Assembly (NCBI RefSeq): GCF_026262505.1
Contig: NC_067207.1
Coordinates: forward strand, 31,092,082-31,156,081
Direction of reading: 5' to 3'
DNA length: 64,000 nt
Source: Trichomonas vaginalis G3
Lineage: Eukaryota > Parabasalia > Trichomonadida > Trichomonadidae
Of the stretch, positions 1-8,894 are shown in pieces. Within the stretch, counting starts at the first letter, position 1, and each line of letters starts with the position of its first letter. Position numbers and translations under genes: made by a program. The notes below the pieces were generated by a model that was given only the letters and a program-made list of their open reading frames with translations, searched no databases and was not told the DNA's origin.

Positions 1-45
1 AAGACTACAACCGATACTAAGATAAAAATAATATTTATTTTTCCA

Positions 46-282
46 CTATCTACCTCCTATTTTATTAAGTATTCCTTCAGCTATTCCACCAACTGCGTTA
101 CCTGCTTGTGCTCCCATCGCCGGATTACCTGCTTTAGCACCTAATACTCCACCTATGATAGTTCCTGCCGTTTTCGCTACTGGTGCCAAAAAGTTTGCAA
201 TGGGTTTAATAATCTTTTGATGAACCCAACCCGCAGCTTTCTTAATTCCATCCCATAATTTTTTAAAGAATCCTGCCGCCAT
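46..282 (-). CDS. Small amphipathic pVI-like Maverick protein
   Basis: 78 residues. The first ~20 form a basic amphipathic helix (MAAGFFKKLWDGIKKAAGWV), followed by a glycine/alanine-rich segment around residues 38-72 with repeated G-A and A-G steps that could insert into membrane. The start is confirmed by a near-identical beginning in element D at 63956 (MAAGIFKKLWDKVKR). Size and character resemble the membrane-lytic minor proteins of adenovirus-like virions (protein VI), so a role in endosome or membrane disruption during entry is plausible but inferred. A porin-like or antimicrobial-type peptide is the alternative. Confidence 0.75.
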   Translation of the reverse strand: MAAGFFKKLWDGIKKAAGWVHQKIIKPIANFLAPVAKTAGTIIGGVLGAKAGNPAMGAQAGNAVGGIAEGILNKIGGR

Positions 283-348
283 TTCTGATTTAATATTAAT
301 TAAAAAATATATTTCATCACTTATATTCTAATTTTTATTTAATGATAA

Positions 349-744
349 ATGAAACCGATTTTAAAAATAAATGAAACAGAGGAGGAAGAAATAAATGAAA
401 GTGGAAATGTTCAACAAAAAATAAACGTTGTTAAACCAATTACTGAAATAAAAATTTTTTCATCTGTTGAAGAATTTAATGACTATTATGCTAATAATAA
501 AAAATTATTTGAAGAATTGACAACATGTAAATTGAATAAAATGTTTAAAGTTGAGGACAGAGTCCAAGACCCGGAGGGTCATGGATTCAAAATTTCAAAA
601 ATAAAAGGGGTGGTTAGTTTGAAATCTATTCCTCAATCAAGAATTACCTCATTAATGAAAATAGATGATTTAACAAAAAGAATAGAAATTATTGAAGAGC
701 GAATGAATCAAATAATTGATTTCATAAATTCAAATAATCATTAG
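349..744 (+). CDS. Maverick protein of unknown function
   Basis: 131 residues, unrecognised. An acidic N-terminus (residues 8-17) is followed by a mixed alpha/beta-looking core with a Phe-Ser-Ser-Val-Glu-Glu-Phe segment near residue 37, and a C-terminal stretch (about 105-128) with heptad hydrophobics suggestive of a short coiled coil. It is divergent from the pVI-like gene (66 bp between starts) and convergent with the next gene, with 4 bp between the stops. Its place at the element end beside virion-type genes suggests a structural or accessory role. No function is assigned. Confidence 0.65.
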   Translation: MKPILKINETEEEEINESGNVQQKINVVKPITEIKIFSSVEEFNDYYANNKKLFEELTTCKLNKMFKVEDRVQDPEGHGFKISKIKGVVSLKSIPQSRITSLMKIDDLTKRIEIIEERMNQIIDFINSNNH

Positions 745-748
745 TTTC

Positions 749-1228
749 TTAAAGTTCTATGTTGAACTCATCAAATTCTTCTTCATCATTACCATTACCA
801 TTACCATTAGCGAGTTTATTTACTCTTTCAACTTTATCTTTTGATAGTCTTTCGTTTAATTTTTTCTGTAGTTTTTCGTTACCAAGTTCTAAAATTTTAC
901 ACGGATGATATTTAAACCCGTTAAATTCTTTTTCCTCAGTTTTAATCATTAATCTACAAAGAACTTTAGTGAGGTGGTTTTGTTGTTTAAACCATTTATC
1001 CTTAATATTTGTTATAAATTCAATATCCGGAATTAATTCCCAAATTTTTGAATTTTCGATTAATTCACCATCAAATGCAAAAGCAATAGGTTTAATATTA
1101 AACTTACCTTTATAAAATAAACTTTGTACGTAATCATCAAAATAAACGTCTACTTGTTTAACCTGGGTGAGAATTGGTGAAAGTTTATTCATTAATTGAT
1201 TCACAGTCACGAATTTTGATTCACTCAT
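749..1228 (-). CDS. Conserved small Maverick protein, homologue of the gene at 11002-11421
   Basis: 159 residues. The first ~55 residues align with the B product at 11002: both have S/T-K-F-(V/I)-(T/S)-V-N-(Q/K) near the start, then (D/N)VYF and (N)I(K/E)P(I/V)(A/K)FA. The C-terminus is acidic (EEEFDEF) after an Asn-Gly run, and in B it is likewise acidic. Conservation in two unrelated Mavericks suggests a core function, perhaps nucleic-acid binding or a DNA-replication accessory. The sequence itself gives no domain name. It is the last gene before the TIR. Confidence 0.72.
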   Translation of the reverse strand: MSESKFVTVNQLMNKLSPILTQVKQVDVYFDDYVQSLFYKGKFNIKPIAFAFDGELIENSKIWELIPDIEFITNIKDKWFKQQNHLTKVLCRLMIKTEEKEFNGFKYHPCKILELGNEKLQKKLNERLSKDKVERVNKLANGNGNGNDEEEFDEFNIEL

Positions 1229-1234
1229 TTCTTA

Positions 1235-1520
1235 CGAATTAAAAAAATAAATTATTCAAAAATGTAAGACATGAATTTTTAAAGTTTGTTTTTTAAATTT
1301 TTTTATTTTTTTTATTTCATTATGTATGGGTTGAGTGTAAATGTCTTACGTTTTTGAAAATTTTTTAAATCTTGATTTATTCAAAAACGTAAGAATAAAA
1401 ACCGTAAGAATCATACATTTTTTACTTCGTATGTAAAAAAAAATAATACAAAATTGCTCGATATTGTATGAATTCTTACGTTTACAAAAAAAGTCACAAA
1501 ACCCATCATATTATACTACT
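1235..1520. repeat. Right terminal inverted repeat of Maverick A
   Basis: The reverse complement of this stretch aligns with 49642-49920 with small indels. Both begin AGTAGTAT and share TTTTGTGACTTTTTTTGTAA close to the end. Inside are several CGTAAGA/TCTTACG motifs in both orientations, also in the D copy. The triplet repeat AGT-AGT at the very end resembles the terminal repeats used for jump-back in protein-primed replication (established for adenovirus and phi29-type genomes). The inner boundary is approximate. Confidence 0.88.
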
Positions 1521-1580
1521 ATAAAATTAGATTATTTTACAAGTAGCTAAAAGAATAAAACTATAATATAAAATAAATGA
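1521..1580. other. 60-bp spacer between Mavericks A and B
   Basis: AT-rich DNA between the end of element A and the left target duplication of element B. It contains no ORF or repeat that I can see. It shows that B inserted almost next to A. Confidence 0.7.

Positions 1581-1586
<6 letters not shown>
1581..1586. repeat. Left target-site duplication of Maverick B (AGTTTA)
   Basis: AGTTTA directly precedes the poly(A) start of element B and recurs in direct orientation at 26509-26514 just after the poly(T) end. Six-base duplications are typical of Maverick integration by retroviral-like integrase. Confidence 0.88.
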
Positions 1587-1611
<25 letters not shown>

Positions 1612-1702
1612 GGTAGTGGGGCTTCCAGGGGCTGCGCCCCTTCTAGCCCCGAAGATGTTTAGTAAAAAATGAGGTTTTTATTCGGAAAATTGTTAGTCTT
1701 CT
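1587..1702. repeat. Left TIR of Maverick B with poly(A) end and stem-loop
   Basis: A run of about 25 A is followed by GGTAGTGGGGCTTCC, a 6-bp stem/3-nt loop at 1627-1641 (AGGGGC-TGC-GCCCCT), then an outer stem (GGGGCT near 1618 with AGCCCC near 1645). It pairs as an inverted repeat with 26393-26508. The last ~10 bp overlap the 3' end of the gene at 1693-2676. Confidence 0.92.
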
Positions 1703-2676
1703 GGTGTGAATTCGGAGGACTCTTCTTGGATTGAGTCTTGTGGTTCATCTTCTTGAGTAGAGTCTTCTTCTTCAACATCAAAGTCATCTGGTGTATCGAA
1801 CTGAATGTATGAAAGCCAAATGTTGTATGTGTTTTCCAATTGGCTTTCAAACTTGAGATACATTCCATGCATGAGTGTTATTTCAGTTTCAACGTAGAGT
1901 TGCTGACGTGGCTTGAAGACATGCATGAGAATTGGTCCTCCAAATTCGTCCTTGAAAAACTTGCAGTAGCAAACATAAACTGAGATAGAGTCTCCTTCTT
2001 CAATGTCTTCTGCTTGGTTAACGAAATGAATAGCAATTTTGCGTACTTGAATTGTGTTGTTGTCTGAGTAAAATAATGGTTTGAACTTGGGGTTGAGTGA
2101 GCTAAGACATTGCCATTTTGCTGTTTCTTGTCCGTACTCACGTTCTTCTTCGTCATCCTGATATCCGTAACTCTTTAATTTGAATTCGACCCAAAACTGT
2201 TCGACTTGTTTTGCAGCTTTGGGTGGAAGACTTTCAATAAGCTGACATATAGTTCTGTCAACCATTATCTTTGTTATTGTTGGAAAATAGTTGACAATTG
2301 TGTCACCTAATTCGAATGGGTCAGGTGTTTCTTTTTGTAGTTTGGTAAAGTCTGCAAGAACTTTGTTGAGTTGTTCACAATATTCTTTGTTAAAAGTTGC
2401 AGGAACTCTTTCTTCTGGCTTTGAATTGAAGTATTCTTCAGACAATCTGAGTAGTATTTTGCGTAGTTCAGCGTTGCTGTGGTTCTTTGTAATACGGAGC
2501 TCGTTTGGTATTGTTTTTGGTAGTGAAAGTGGCTTTGGATTGAGCGAATTGTCTGTTCTGCTTGGAGAATGTGTAGATGCTGCAGTTTGATGTTGAGGCT
2601 CTAAACCTGTGGGTGCTGAAAGTTTGCAAGCAATTTCTTCAGGTGAATTTGGAGCGAACACGCTAGCGAATGCCAT
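1693..2676 (-). CDS. Maverick protein of unknown function, acidic C-terminus
   Basis: 327 residues, unrecognised. The N-terminal ~60 residues are Pro/Ser/Thr-rich and look disordered. The middle (about 70-280) is mixed alpha/beta with a cluster of aromatic residues. The last ~35 residues are strongly acidic. It lies directly inside the left TIR and its stop codon falls within the repeat. It diverges from the long virion gene at 3151 across a 474-bp region carrying an AACGGT-site cluster. Acidic tails are common in DNA-mimicking or histone-binding viral proteins, but that would be a guess here. Confidence 0.7.
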   Translation of the reverse strand: MAFASVFAPNSPEEIACKLSAPTGLEPQHQTAASTHSPSRTDNSLNPKPLSLPKTIPNELRITKNHSNAELRKILLRLSEEYFNSKPEERVPATFNKEYCEQLNKVLADFTKLQKETPDPFELGDTIVNYFPTITKIMVDRTICQLIESLPPKAAKQVEQFWVEFKLKSYGYQDDEEEREYGQETAKWQCLSSLNPKFKPLFYSDNNTIQVRKIAIHFVNQAEDIEEGDSISVYVCYCKFFKDEFGGPILMHVFKPRQQLYVETEITLMHGMYLKFESQLENTYNIWLSYIQFDTPDDFDVEEEDSTQEDEPQDSIQEESSEFTPED

Positions 2677-2730
2677 TAGACAAAAAATAAACTGTTTTTT
2701 TTCGGACTACTCATAGAAAAGTTTAAAATA

Positions 2731-2887
2731 AACCGTTTTCGTCAACGGTAACCCCCTCTATTTTTTTATTTTATTTAATAGTTACCGTTGGCAAACCGTT
2801 CCATCTCAAATATTGAATGAACTATAAACGTTTTTTGTTTTCTATACATACTTTTTTGTCCAACGGTAAAACTTTTTACACAACGGT
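2731..2887. promoter_or_regulatory. Divergent promoter region with six AACGGT/ACCGTT sites
   Basis: ACCGTT occurs at 2732, 2784 and 2795, and AACGGT at 2744, 2862 and 2882. Two of the sites form a perfect 10-bp inverted repeat, CAACGGTAAC (2743-2752) and GTTACCGTTG (2781-2790). YAACGG is the classical Myb recognition core, and trichomonads have many Myb regulators. The cluster sits between divergent genes at 2676 (minus) and 3151 (plus), as expected for a shared control region. The remainder of 2677-3150 has no gene I can see. Confidence 0.5.
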
Positions 2888-3150
2888 TTTTGAGAGTCGT
2901 AGTCGTTGACTTTTTTGTAGAGCACTCAAAATAGTACAGCTTTGTCCGGACAAGTAAGGGTCTATCGTCGCTACAGGAAAAGTTACGGGCGTTCCAAGGA
3001 AGTATACTTTGAGAAGACTTTCCCCCTTATAGAATGAGATAGGACGGTTATTTTACAAAACTGACAACACTTTGACCGAGTAGTTTTTTGTGCTGAACAA
3101 AAAGTGTCATATAAACATCTGTCGAAAACCGCTTTTTAACTTCACTTAAA

Positions 3151-5254
3151 ATGCCACGTAAGCTACGTAAGAATATACGTAAGAGGAAGAGAGCATTGAA
3201 ACATCCAATAGTAAAACTGACACCACAACAACAGTTGCAACAACATGCTGAATGCCCACTTATGTTGCAACAAATGTCAAGCAATCCTATGCTTTTAAAC
3301 CGAGTCATTGGTGCACAGAGTGGAGGTTTAAGAGCGGCACTTTTAGCGAAAATGGCAGGCTATGGTGGAGCTGCAGACGGAACAGCCTATAACCCTCAAA
3401 GTCAAATGAATTTGAGTTCACTCAAAAATCAAATAGCAGATGTCAAAAAGTCAAACATAGACATACAGAAGCAAATAGGTGAAACGAAAAGAAACTAGAA
3501 TATGACAGACACACAAAGAAACTCAATGAGTTAAACGTAGAGAAAAAGAAGAAAGAAGAACAACTGAAAGAACTAAGTACAGAGGAATATGCGAAAAAAG
3601 TGTCAGAAAAAGCAGCAGAAGTAGCAAAAATGGAACAAGATGTCATAAATTTGAAAAACCATACTACTCATATAAAGTACTGAAAGATGAAGAGATAAAA
3701 CAAAAAGCCCTGAAGACATATATGGATAGCGATGAGTATAAAAAAGAAGTTGAAGCAAATGTAAAGGCAGAAAAACTTTTACAGTTGCAAAACCAAACCG
3801 TACAGTATGAAAACTTAGCACAAGAAAGTAAAAATAACGACGCAGCCATGCAAAAGGCAATGAAAAGCGCAGAATATATAAAAGCTAACAATGACTGGTT
3901 AGATGCCCAAGCCAACGCTAAAGCAGCCCAGCTTATAGGGTCAATAAGGACAAAAATACAAGCGGATGAAGATAGTTCAAATGAAGCTTTAACAAATGCT
4001 GACTTTAAGAACGCTTTCGAAGCTCTTCATAGTAAGGTGAAACAAGTGAACGACTTCTCATCTGGAAAGAAACTGAAGTCTGAAGGTTTCGACAAAGAGT
4101 TAAGAGAAGTAGCACAAAATATGACGAAAATAACAGATGCAGCAACGAGACAGGCAGTTCAAAGTGCCTATGACGCCGTTAGAGCAACTGTTGTGGAAAG
4201 TCAAGAAAAAGAGTTACAACAGACCAAAACAGACCTAGTAAATGCTTTCTTAAGAACGAAAAGTCAGGTAGGACATTACGCTGCAGATGGAACATATGTG
4301 CCAGCTGGTGGAACTTATATACCACCAAACCCTCCAAGAGAAGCACCTGCACCAGGACTACCTAGAACATTTACATCGTCACATGGACACAGACACAGGC
4401 ATGCACAACAACCAACACAACAACCAACAGTTCAAAACCCTGCACAACAACCACCTCCACAACCAGCACAACAACCACCTCCACAACCAGCACAACAACA
4501 ACCACAAACAGAGCAAGGACATAAAAGAAGTAGAGAACAAGGAAACCAAGAATTCTTAAAAATGCTTAAAGAAGAGTGTGGTTTCCCAGATACTGTTGAC
4601 TTTAGTGACAGATATAAAGAAGCTATTGGAAAGTTCAAGGATGGAAATACTGACCCGAACCTATTTAGCTTTATGGCTCAGCACCAAAACGGATATAATC
4701 TCAAACCTGGAAAATACAAGCTCGCTAAGGGATATGATTTAATAGCATATCATCCAAATGACATGGATGAATTTACTCCGAGATATTTGATGTCAGAGCT
4801 AAATGACAATTCAACTTTCGTCATGAAACGCGTAAAAAATAGAGACGGAACGAAAGAACAAAAGCTTATGAATGCGGATGACGTAGATAGGGAAATTGTT
4901 AAAAACGGTCTCGGAATATATGAAATGCCAGCAGATGAGGTACAAGAAACTCCACAGGAAGAAATAGTTCAGATACAACCAGACATGGAAGAAATAGTTC
5001 AGCAACAACAGCTAGAAGAGCCTGAAGGAAACGAACAAGTCACTCCTTTGGAAACTAACTTCACAGAACTAGATGAAGATTTGGAACAGCCGAAAAATCT
5101 TGACCCTCAACAAGAGTATGCGGAGAATATGGAATCTTTCCAAGAGTCTAAAAAAAATTCGGCTGACATAGTAGAAGAATATCGAAAAATGTTCGCCGAC
5201 ATACAAAAGACTCCAGCACCAGATGAAAATATTCAGCATAGAATGGAAGACTGA
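3151..5254 (+). pseudogene. Long coiled-coil/Gln-Pro-rich virion-type protein, frameshifted
   Basis: Three open segments read in one direction but different frames: 3151-3498, about 3499-3690, and about 3685-5254. The breaks lie near 3495 and 3680 beside A runs. The first segment starts with a highly basic N-terminus (residues 2-16 rich in Arg/Lys), like DNA-binding core proteins. The second is Lys/Glu-rich coiled coil. The third has long alanine-rich helices, a Gln/Pro repeat at about 4385-4510 and an acidic Gln-rich C-terminus. Followed 6 bp later by another broken gene. Probably an internal virion protein, inferred from position and composition. Whether the shifts are real or sequencing errors is open. 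Confidence 0.65.
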
Positions 5255-5260
5255 AAGAAA

Positions 5261-6309
5261 ATGTACACAAATACAACAACCCTTTTTACTTACGAGCATT
5301 TAACGTTCAATCTTCGGATGAACTCGGTGAAAATAAAAGGTTAAATTTCAAGAAAACATATAGAAATGAAACATTGTTTAAAGTTCATTCAGAACCTAAC
5401 CAAGATGGAAACAAACCTACTTTTGTTTCTGCAGACGATGGAACTACAATGAGATGGGGTCATAAAGCTAACCGGATAGGTGGTTCATAAACTTACAACC
5501 TCAATTCCAAGAAGTTGTAGACGCAATGGAAGTGAATGGTGAACCAGATATAGCTGGTATTTTCAGCGCGGCTTTAATGCCATTGAAAGATATGAAACAT
5601 GCAGATATTTTGGACCAGTATGAAATGAACATGGCTGATGGAAATATAACACCTGACGTTCTAGAACATTTATCTCAAAGAACTACACAGAACCATAGAG
5701 ATGGTATATTTGGTGAAGAGTTTAGAAAGAAAGTTAGGGAGAGCGAAGGAAGAGAACCTATTGTACATGACCTTGCAAACGAAAGTTTACAAAATGTCAT
5801 AAAAACTTACTTTGCAGACAATGAACCGAGAAGGGATGAATATTTAAGAAAACTCAAATGGACAGTACCAAATGAAATGTTAGTATTGAAAAACATGTTC
5901 CTTGACAAAATAAAACCAACTACAGAAATAAACGACGCAAGACTGAAAGATTGGGTAAAGCTTTCCCATTCACAAAAGATATAGTTGGTAACATGGAAAG
6001 AAAACCAGAATGGCTACAAAAACATATATTTGGAAACGAGCATATTCCATATGGACAGGCACTGTTTGAAGAGCTTGAACCGGAAACTCAGGAAAGAGTC
6101 ATGCAAACAATACGCGAAGACTCAAATACAACTATGACAAACTCTTTCTAGGATATAGGTTACCTGAGATGGGCGACCAGAGCCAAAAGGCAAAAAGGAC
6201 ATGGGAAATTTGCAACATACTAGATGAACAAATGCAAAGATGCAACAACTTCAAGCAGAGGGCAATGAAGGAAAAAGAAGAGTTAAAAACTCAGTCAGGA
6301 AGAAAGTAA
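5261..6309 (+). pseudogene. Unknown Maverick gene interrupted by about four frameshifts
   Basis: Open segments at about 5290-5490, 5490-5984, 5951-6151 and 6148-6309 overlap end to end in shifting frames with continuous coding character. The ATG at 5261 is 6 bp after the previous stop. Breaks are near 5285, 5485, 5955 and 6150. The parts are hydrophilic, with charged helices toward the C-terminus. No family recognised. It lies between the coiled-coil gene and the major capsid gene, so it probably belongs to the virion module. Confidence 0.6.
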
Positions 6310-6376
6310 AGCTTGGTCCACGTGGGTTCTATTATGACATATAAATCCAACTATTCTATATTTTTACTCATATGAA

Positions 6377-7977
6377 ATGTACGCCGCTCAGAATATAACG
6401 CCAACAGTTTTGGATGCTATGAATGGAAATGTTTCCGAATGGTATAACGAATGCGACAATGCCATTAGAAGGTCAGAAATAGTTCCTGGAACTTACGAAT
6501 ATACAACTGCTGTTTCTTATGGAAACGTAGGTGAGTTTGGAGAAGGTTCTTCAACAACAGTAGATATTGCTTGCGACAGGTTTCATATTATTTCTATTGA
6601 CAACTCATTCTTATACGTGGAACAAGACATTGAAATAAAACCTTCTGCCAAGTTGTCTGACAAGAAAGGTTGCAATGGAATTTTCTATGTCGGATACCAA
6701 TATGCTCCAGAAGTTTTCATGGGATATAAGATATATTCTAACTCTGACTTAGTTCAAACAGTAACATGGGCAAACTATGAATGGTTCGCTTTGAGAAACT
6801 CAGTACAACCACAAGCTAGAGAACAAACAGACCAGTATGCAACTATTGAGAAAATAAGAAGACTTGACCCTAACGTTCCAGGAGTTTATGTTAACCTTTC
6901 TGGACAAACTGCAGCAGCAGTAACCAAAGTAAAATGAAACTTAGAGTTCCTTTGTCATCTTTCCTCATCTTCAGGTTTTTAAGATACTTGCCAAACTGGG
7001 CAGGAAAAATTTCTATCGAACTTACTCCAAGCAAAAATAACTTAGTCATTGCACCAACACAAGACCCATTCACTCTTACAGACGTAAAGGGAGCAAATCA
7101 AACGTCATTCGCCGACTTTTGCAAAGACAAAGTTGACTTAGACTTTGGTTTCTCAAACCTCAACACTGAAGTAAACTACTATTTCAATGCTGCTGGAACT
7201 GCTTGGGACCCAGTTAAGTTCACATGCGAAAAATTTGAATGCAAGAGAATAGAAAGCAGACTTGCAGTCTATATGTTGGACCCAGATATTTCAAATGCTT
7301 TAGCTGCCAAATATATTGCAGTTCCACTTATGTTCCCTATACACCAAATATCTGTCAAAGACTTTGCAGGTGAAGTTGGAAACCAAAGTGCTGACCCAGG
7401 TGCAAGAACAGATATTGCTTAACAACTGCAATGAAACATGCAGATACTATGTTTGTACTGTTCAGACGAACTATAAATGACTATTCTTGTTTACAACCCT
7501 GGTATTAAATATATAAACATAGATGGCAAATATTATCCAAGAGAAGAATATTCTACAGTTGAGGATATGAGGTCATACAACTTGACATTAGATGCTATGA
7601 ACTTTAACAACAACTTCACAACAACCATTAACCCTGAAATGCAAAGTTCTATTATGCCATATGTGAAAGTATGGACTCATACAGGAGGTCAAAAAACTCA
7701 ATATACAAATGGAGACCGTTCAAACTTTTGGCTTGGCATTCCATTTGCTGACTCAGAAGACTTTATGGGTGGTATTTCAACTGTTGGTACAGTTCAAATA
7801 CAATATACTGGTGACAGAGACGGTCCAGATGAATTGAAAGCAAAGAAGTTTACAAAACCAATAGCACTTTTCACGGAAGATGCTCTTTTGAAGATTCGTT
7901 CGATGAAACCTGCTGGGGCTCCTCAGATTGGTATAACGACAGCTTCCATCGAGCAGATTTTGGCAGCAGGTCAGTAA
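6377..7977 (+). pseudogene. MCP: Major capsid protein of Maverick B, frameshifted
   Basis: Three ORFs (6377-6937, 6934-7422, 7477-7977), plus a short open stretch in the third frame at about 7425-7490, together cover the length expected of a Polinton major capsid protein (~530 residues). The C-terminal part corresponds to the intact capsid of element D: a (Y/F)P-x3-x-(S/T)TV segment, then an Asn-rich stretch, then aromatic beta-strands. Polinton major capsids have a double jelly-roll fold forming pseudo-hexameric capsomers. Breaks lie near 6930, 7423 and 7490. The identification is by homology to D and by gene order. Confidence 0.8.
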
Positions 7978-8290
7978 GTTGTTCTTGAACTGACTTCTCT
8001 CCGTCAAATATTGACAGTACGCCAGTTTTGATATAATATTGTATTATAAACTTACCTTTAGAAATATCGGTCAGTTTTGTTGTTATATTTTTGTCTGCTT
8101 CAAGAACTTTCACCATTTCGGTTATACCAACTTTCTTTGCTTTATGAAAATATTTTGGTTCAGCAAAGACTGCTATTCTATAACATTTTCCATTGTTTGT
8201 GTAAAGAACTATTCTGTCAATGTATTTGTATTGTTTGTGTGTGTAAACTTTGTTCTGCTTCAATTCGAAGAGATACTCGAATACGTCCAT
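7871..8290 (-). CDS. Unknown small Maverick protein, overlapping the capsid 3' end
   Basis: 139 residues, unrecognised. Basic and Tyr-rich N-terminal half (EYLFELKQNKVYTHKQYKY), beta-rich middle, Ser/Glu-rich C-terminus. The last ~107 bp overlap the capsid gene on the opposite strand. It diverges from the gene at 8309 with 18 bp between the starts, and both starts are preceded by a T-rich motif. The overlap may mean the C-terminal ~35 residues arose from loss of an earlier stop. Confidence 0.6.
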   Translation of the reverse strand: MDVFEYLFELKQNKVYTHKQYKYIDRIVLYTNNGKCYRIAVFAEPKYFHKAKKVGITEMVKVLEADKNITTKLTDISKGKFIIQYYIKTGVLSIFDGEKSVQEQLTDLLPKSARWKLSLYQSEEPQQVSSNESSKEHLP

Positions 8291-8308
8291 CTTTTTATTC
8301 TAAGTAAA

Positions 8309-8890
8309 ATGTCATTTCCGAAAAATAGAAGCGTAAGTGTTTCAAAAGGTTTAATGGCGGTGGCAGATGTGAAGTTAAATTCACCAACTCAAACAAACAG
8401 TCAAAGTGTTGTTGTCAATGTCAAAGAAAGAGATGTTGAAGTGGGGAAACCATACGAAGACGAAGATGGTATAACAATAGTTCCTGTAAAAGAACAACCA
8501 ACATACCCTGAAGTTAGCAGAGACTTAAGTTCTGTTGCAGATATTCGAAACGACTACCAACAACTTAAAGACAAACTTAAAACTCAGGAGAAGATTTGTC
8601 AAGCTTTGGGTATAATGTTAAACTTGGTCGAACACAACCCTGTAAAAGTGAACTCATATGTCATTGCACCTCATGAAGTTTTGAAAGAACTATTGAAACT
8701 TTTGACAGAGGCAGACGATATAAACATCAAAGAAATAGAACCCGACATTGCTTGCTGTGGTGTTTCATATAATGTCATTGACAAGATATACGTTATGAAA
8801 GGAGGTGAAACGTTGAACTTAAAATATAGTTTCCCAGACGTCATAAAAATATTTGACGACCACAACATTTCATTAAAATTTATTTGCTAA
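8309..8890 (+). CDS. Unknown Maverick protein with central coiled coil
   Basis: 193 residues from the ATG at 8309. Longer in-frame openings upstream lack coding character and overlap the divergent gene. The N-terminus has Ser/Val repeats. Residues ~75-110 form a charged helix (DYQQLKDKLKTQEKICQ), followed by helical hydrophobic segments. Position immediately before the penton-like gene (4 bp between genes) suggests a virion or assembly role. No family recognised. Confidence 0.68.
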   Translation: MSFPKNRSVSVSKGLMAVADVKLNSPTQTNSQSVVVNVKERDVEVGKPYEDEDGITIVPVKEQPTYPEVSRDLSSVADIRNDYQQLKDKLKTQEKICQALGIMLNLVEHNPVKVNSYVIAPHEVLKELLKLLTEADDINIKEIEPDIACCGVSYNVIDKIYVMKGGETLNLKYSFPDVIKIFDDHNISLKFIC

Positions 8891-8894
8891 GTAA

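Larger units (their letters stand above)
1..1520. mobile_element. Maverick/Polinton element A, right end only
   Basis: This is the terminal part of a Maverick that continues to the left of the window. It holds an amphipathic pVI-like gene, an unrecognised gene and a small gene with a homologue in Maverick B, followed by a TIR of about 285 bp. The TIR ends at 1520 and, read inward on the minus strand, begins AGTAGTAT. It matches the left TIR of element D (49642 onward) in inverted orientation, so A and D belong to one family but are separate insertions: their outer flanks differ. Confidence 0.88.

Noticed and set aside
1586..1611. Poly(A) as the tail of a retrotransposon
   Set aside because: The right end of the same element carries the symmetric poly(T), inside a matching target duplication, so it belongs to the TIR.
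4287..4559. His/Gln-rich ORF within the long virion gene
   Set aside because: It is a frame shadow of the Gln/Pro repeat in the main reading frame.
7777..8007. 76-codon minus-strand ORF over the capsid 3' end
   Set aside because: It is a shadow of the capsid gene and of the 7871-8290 gene.
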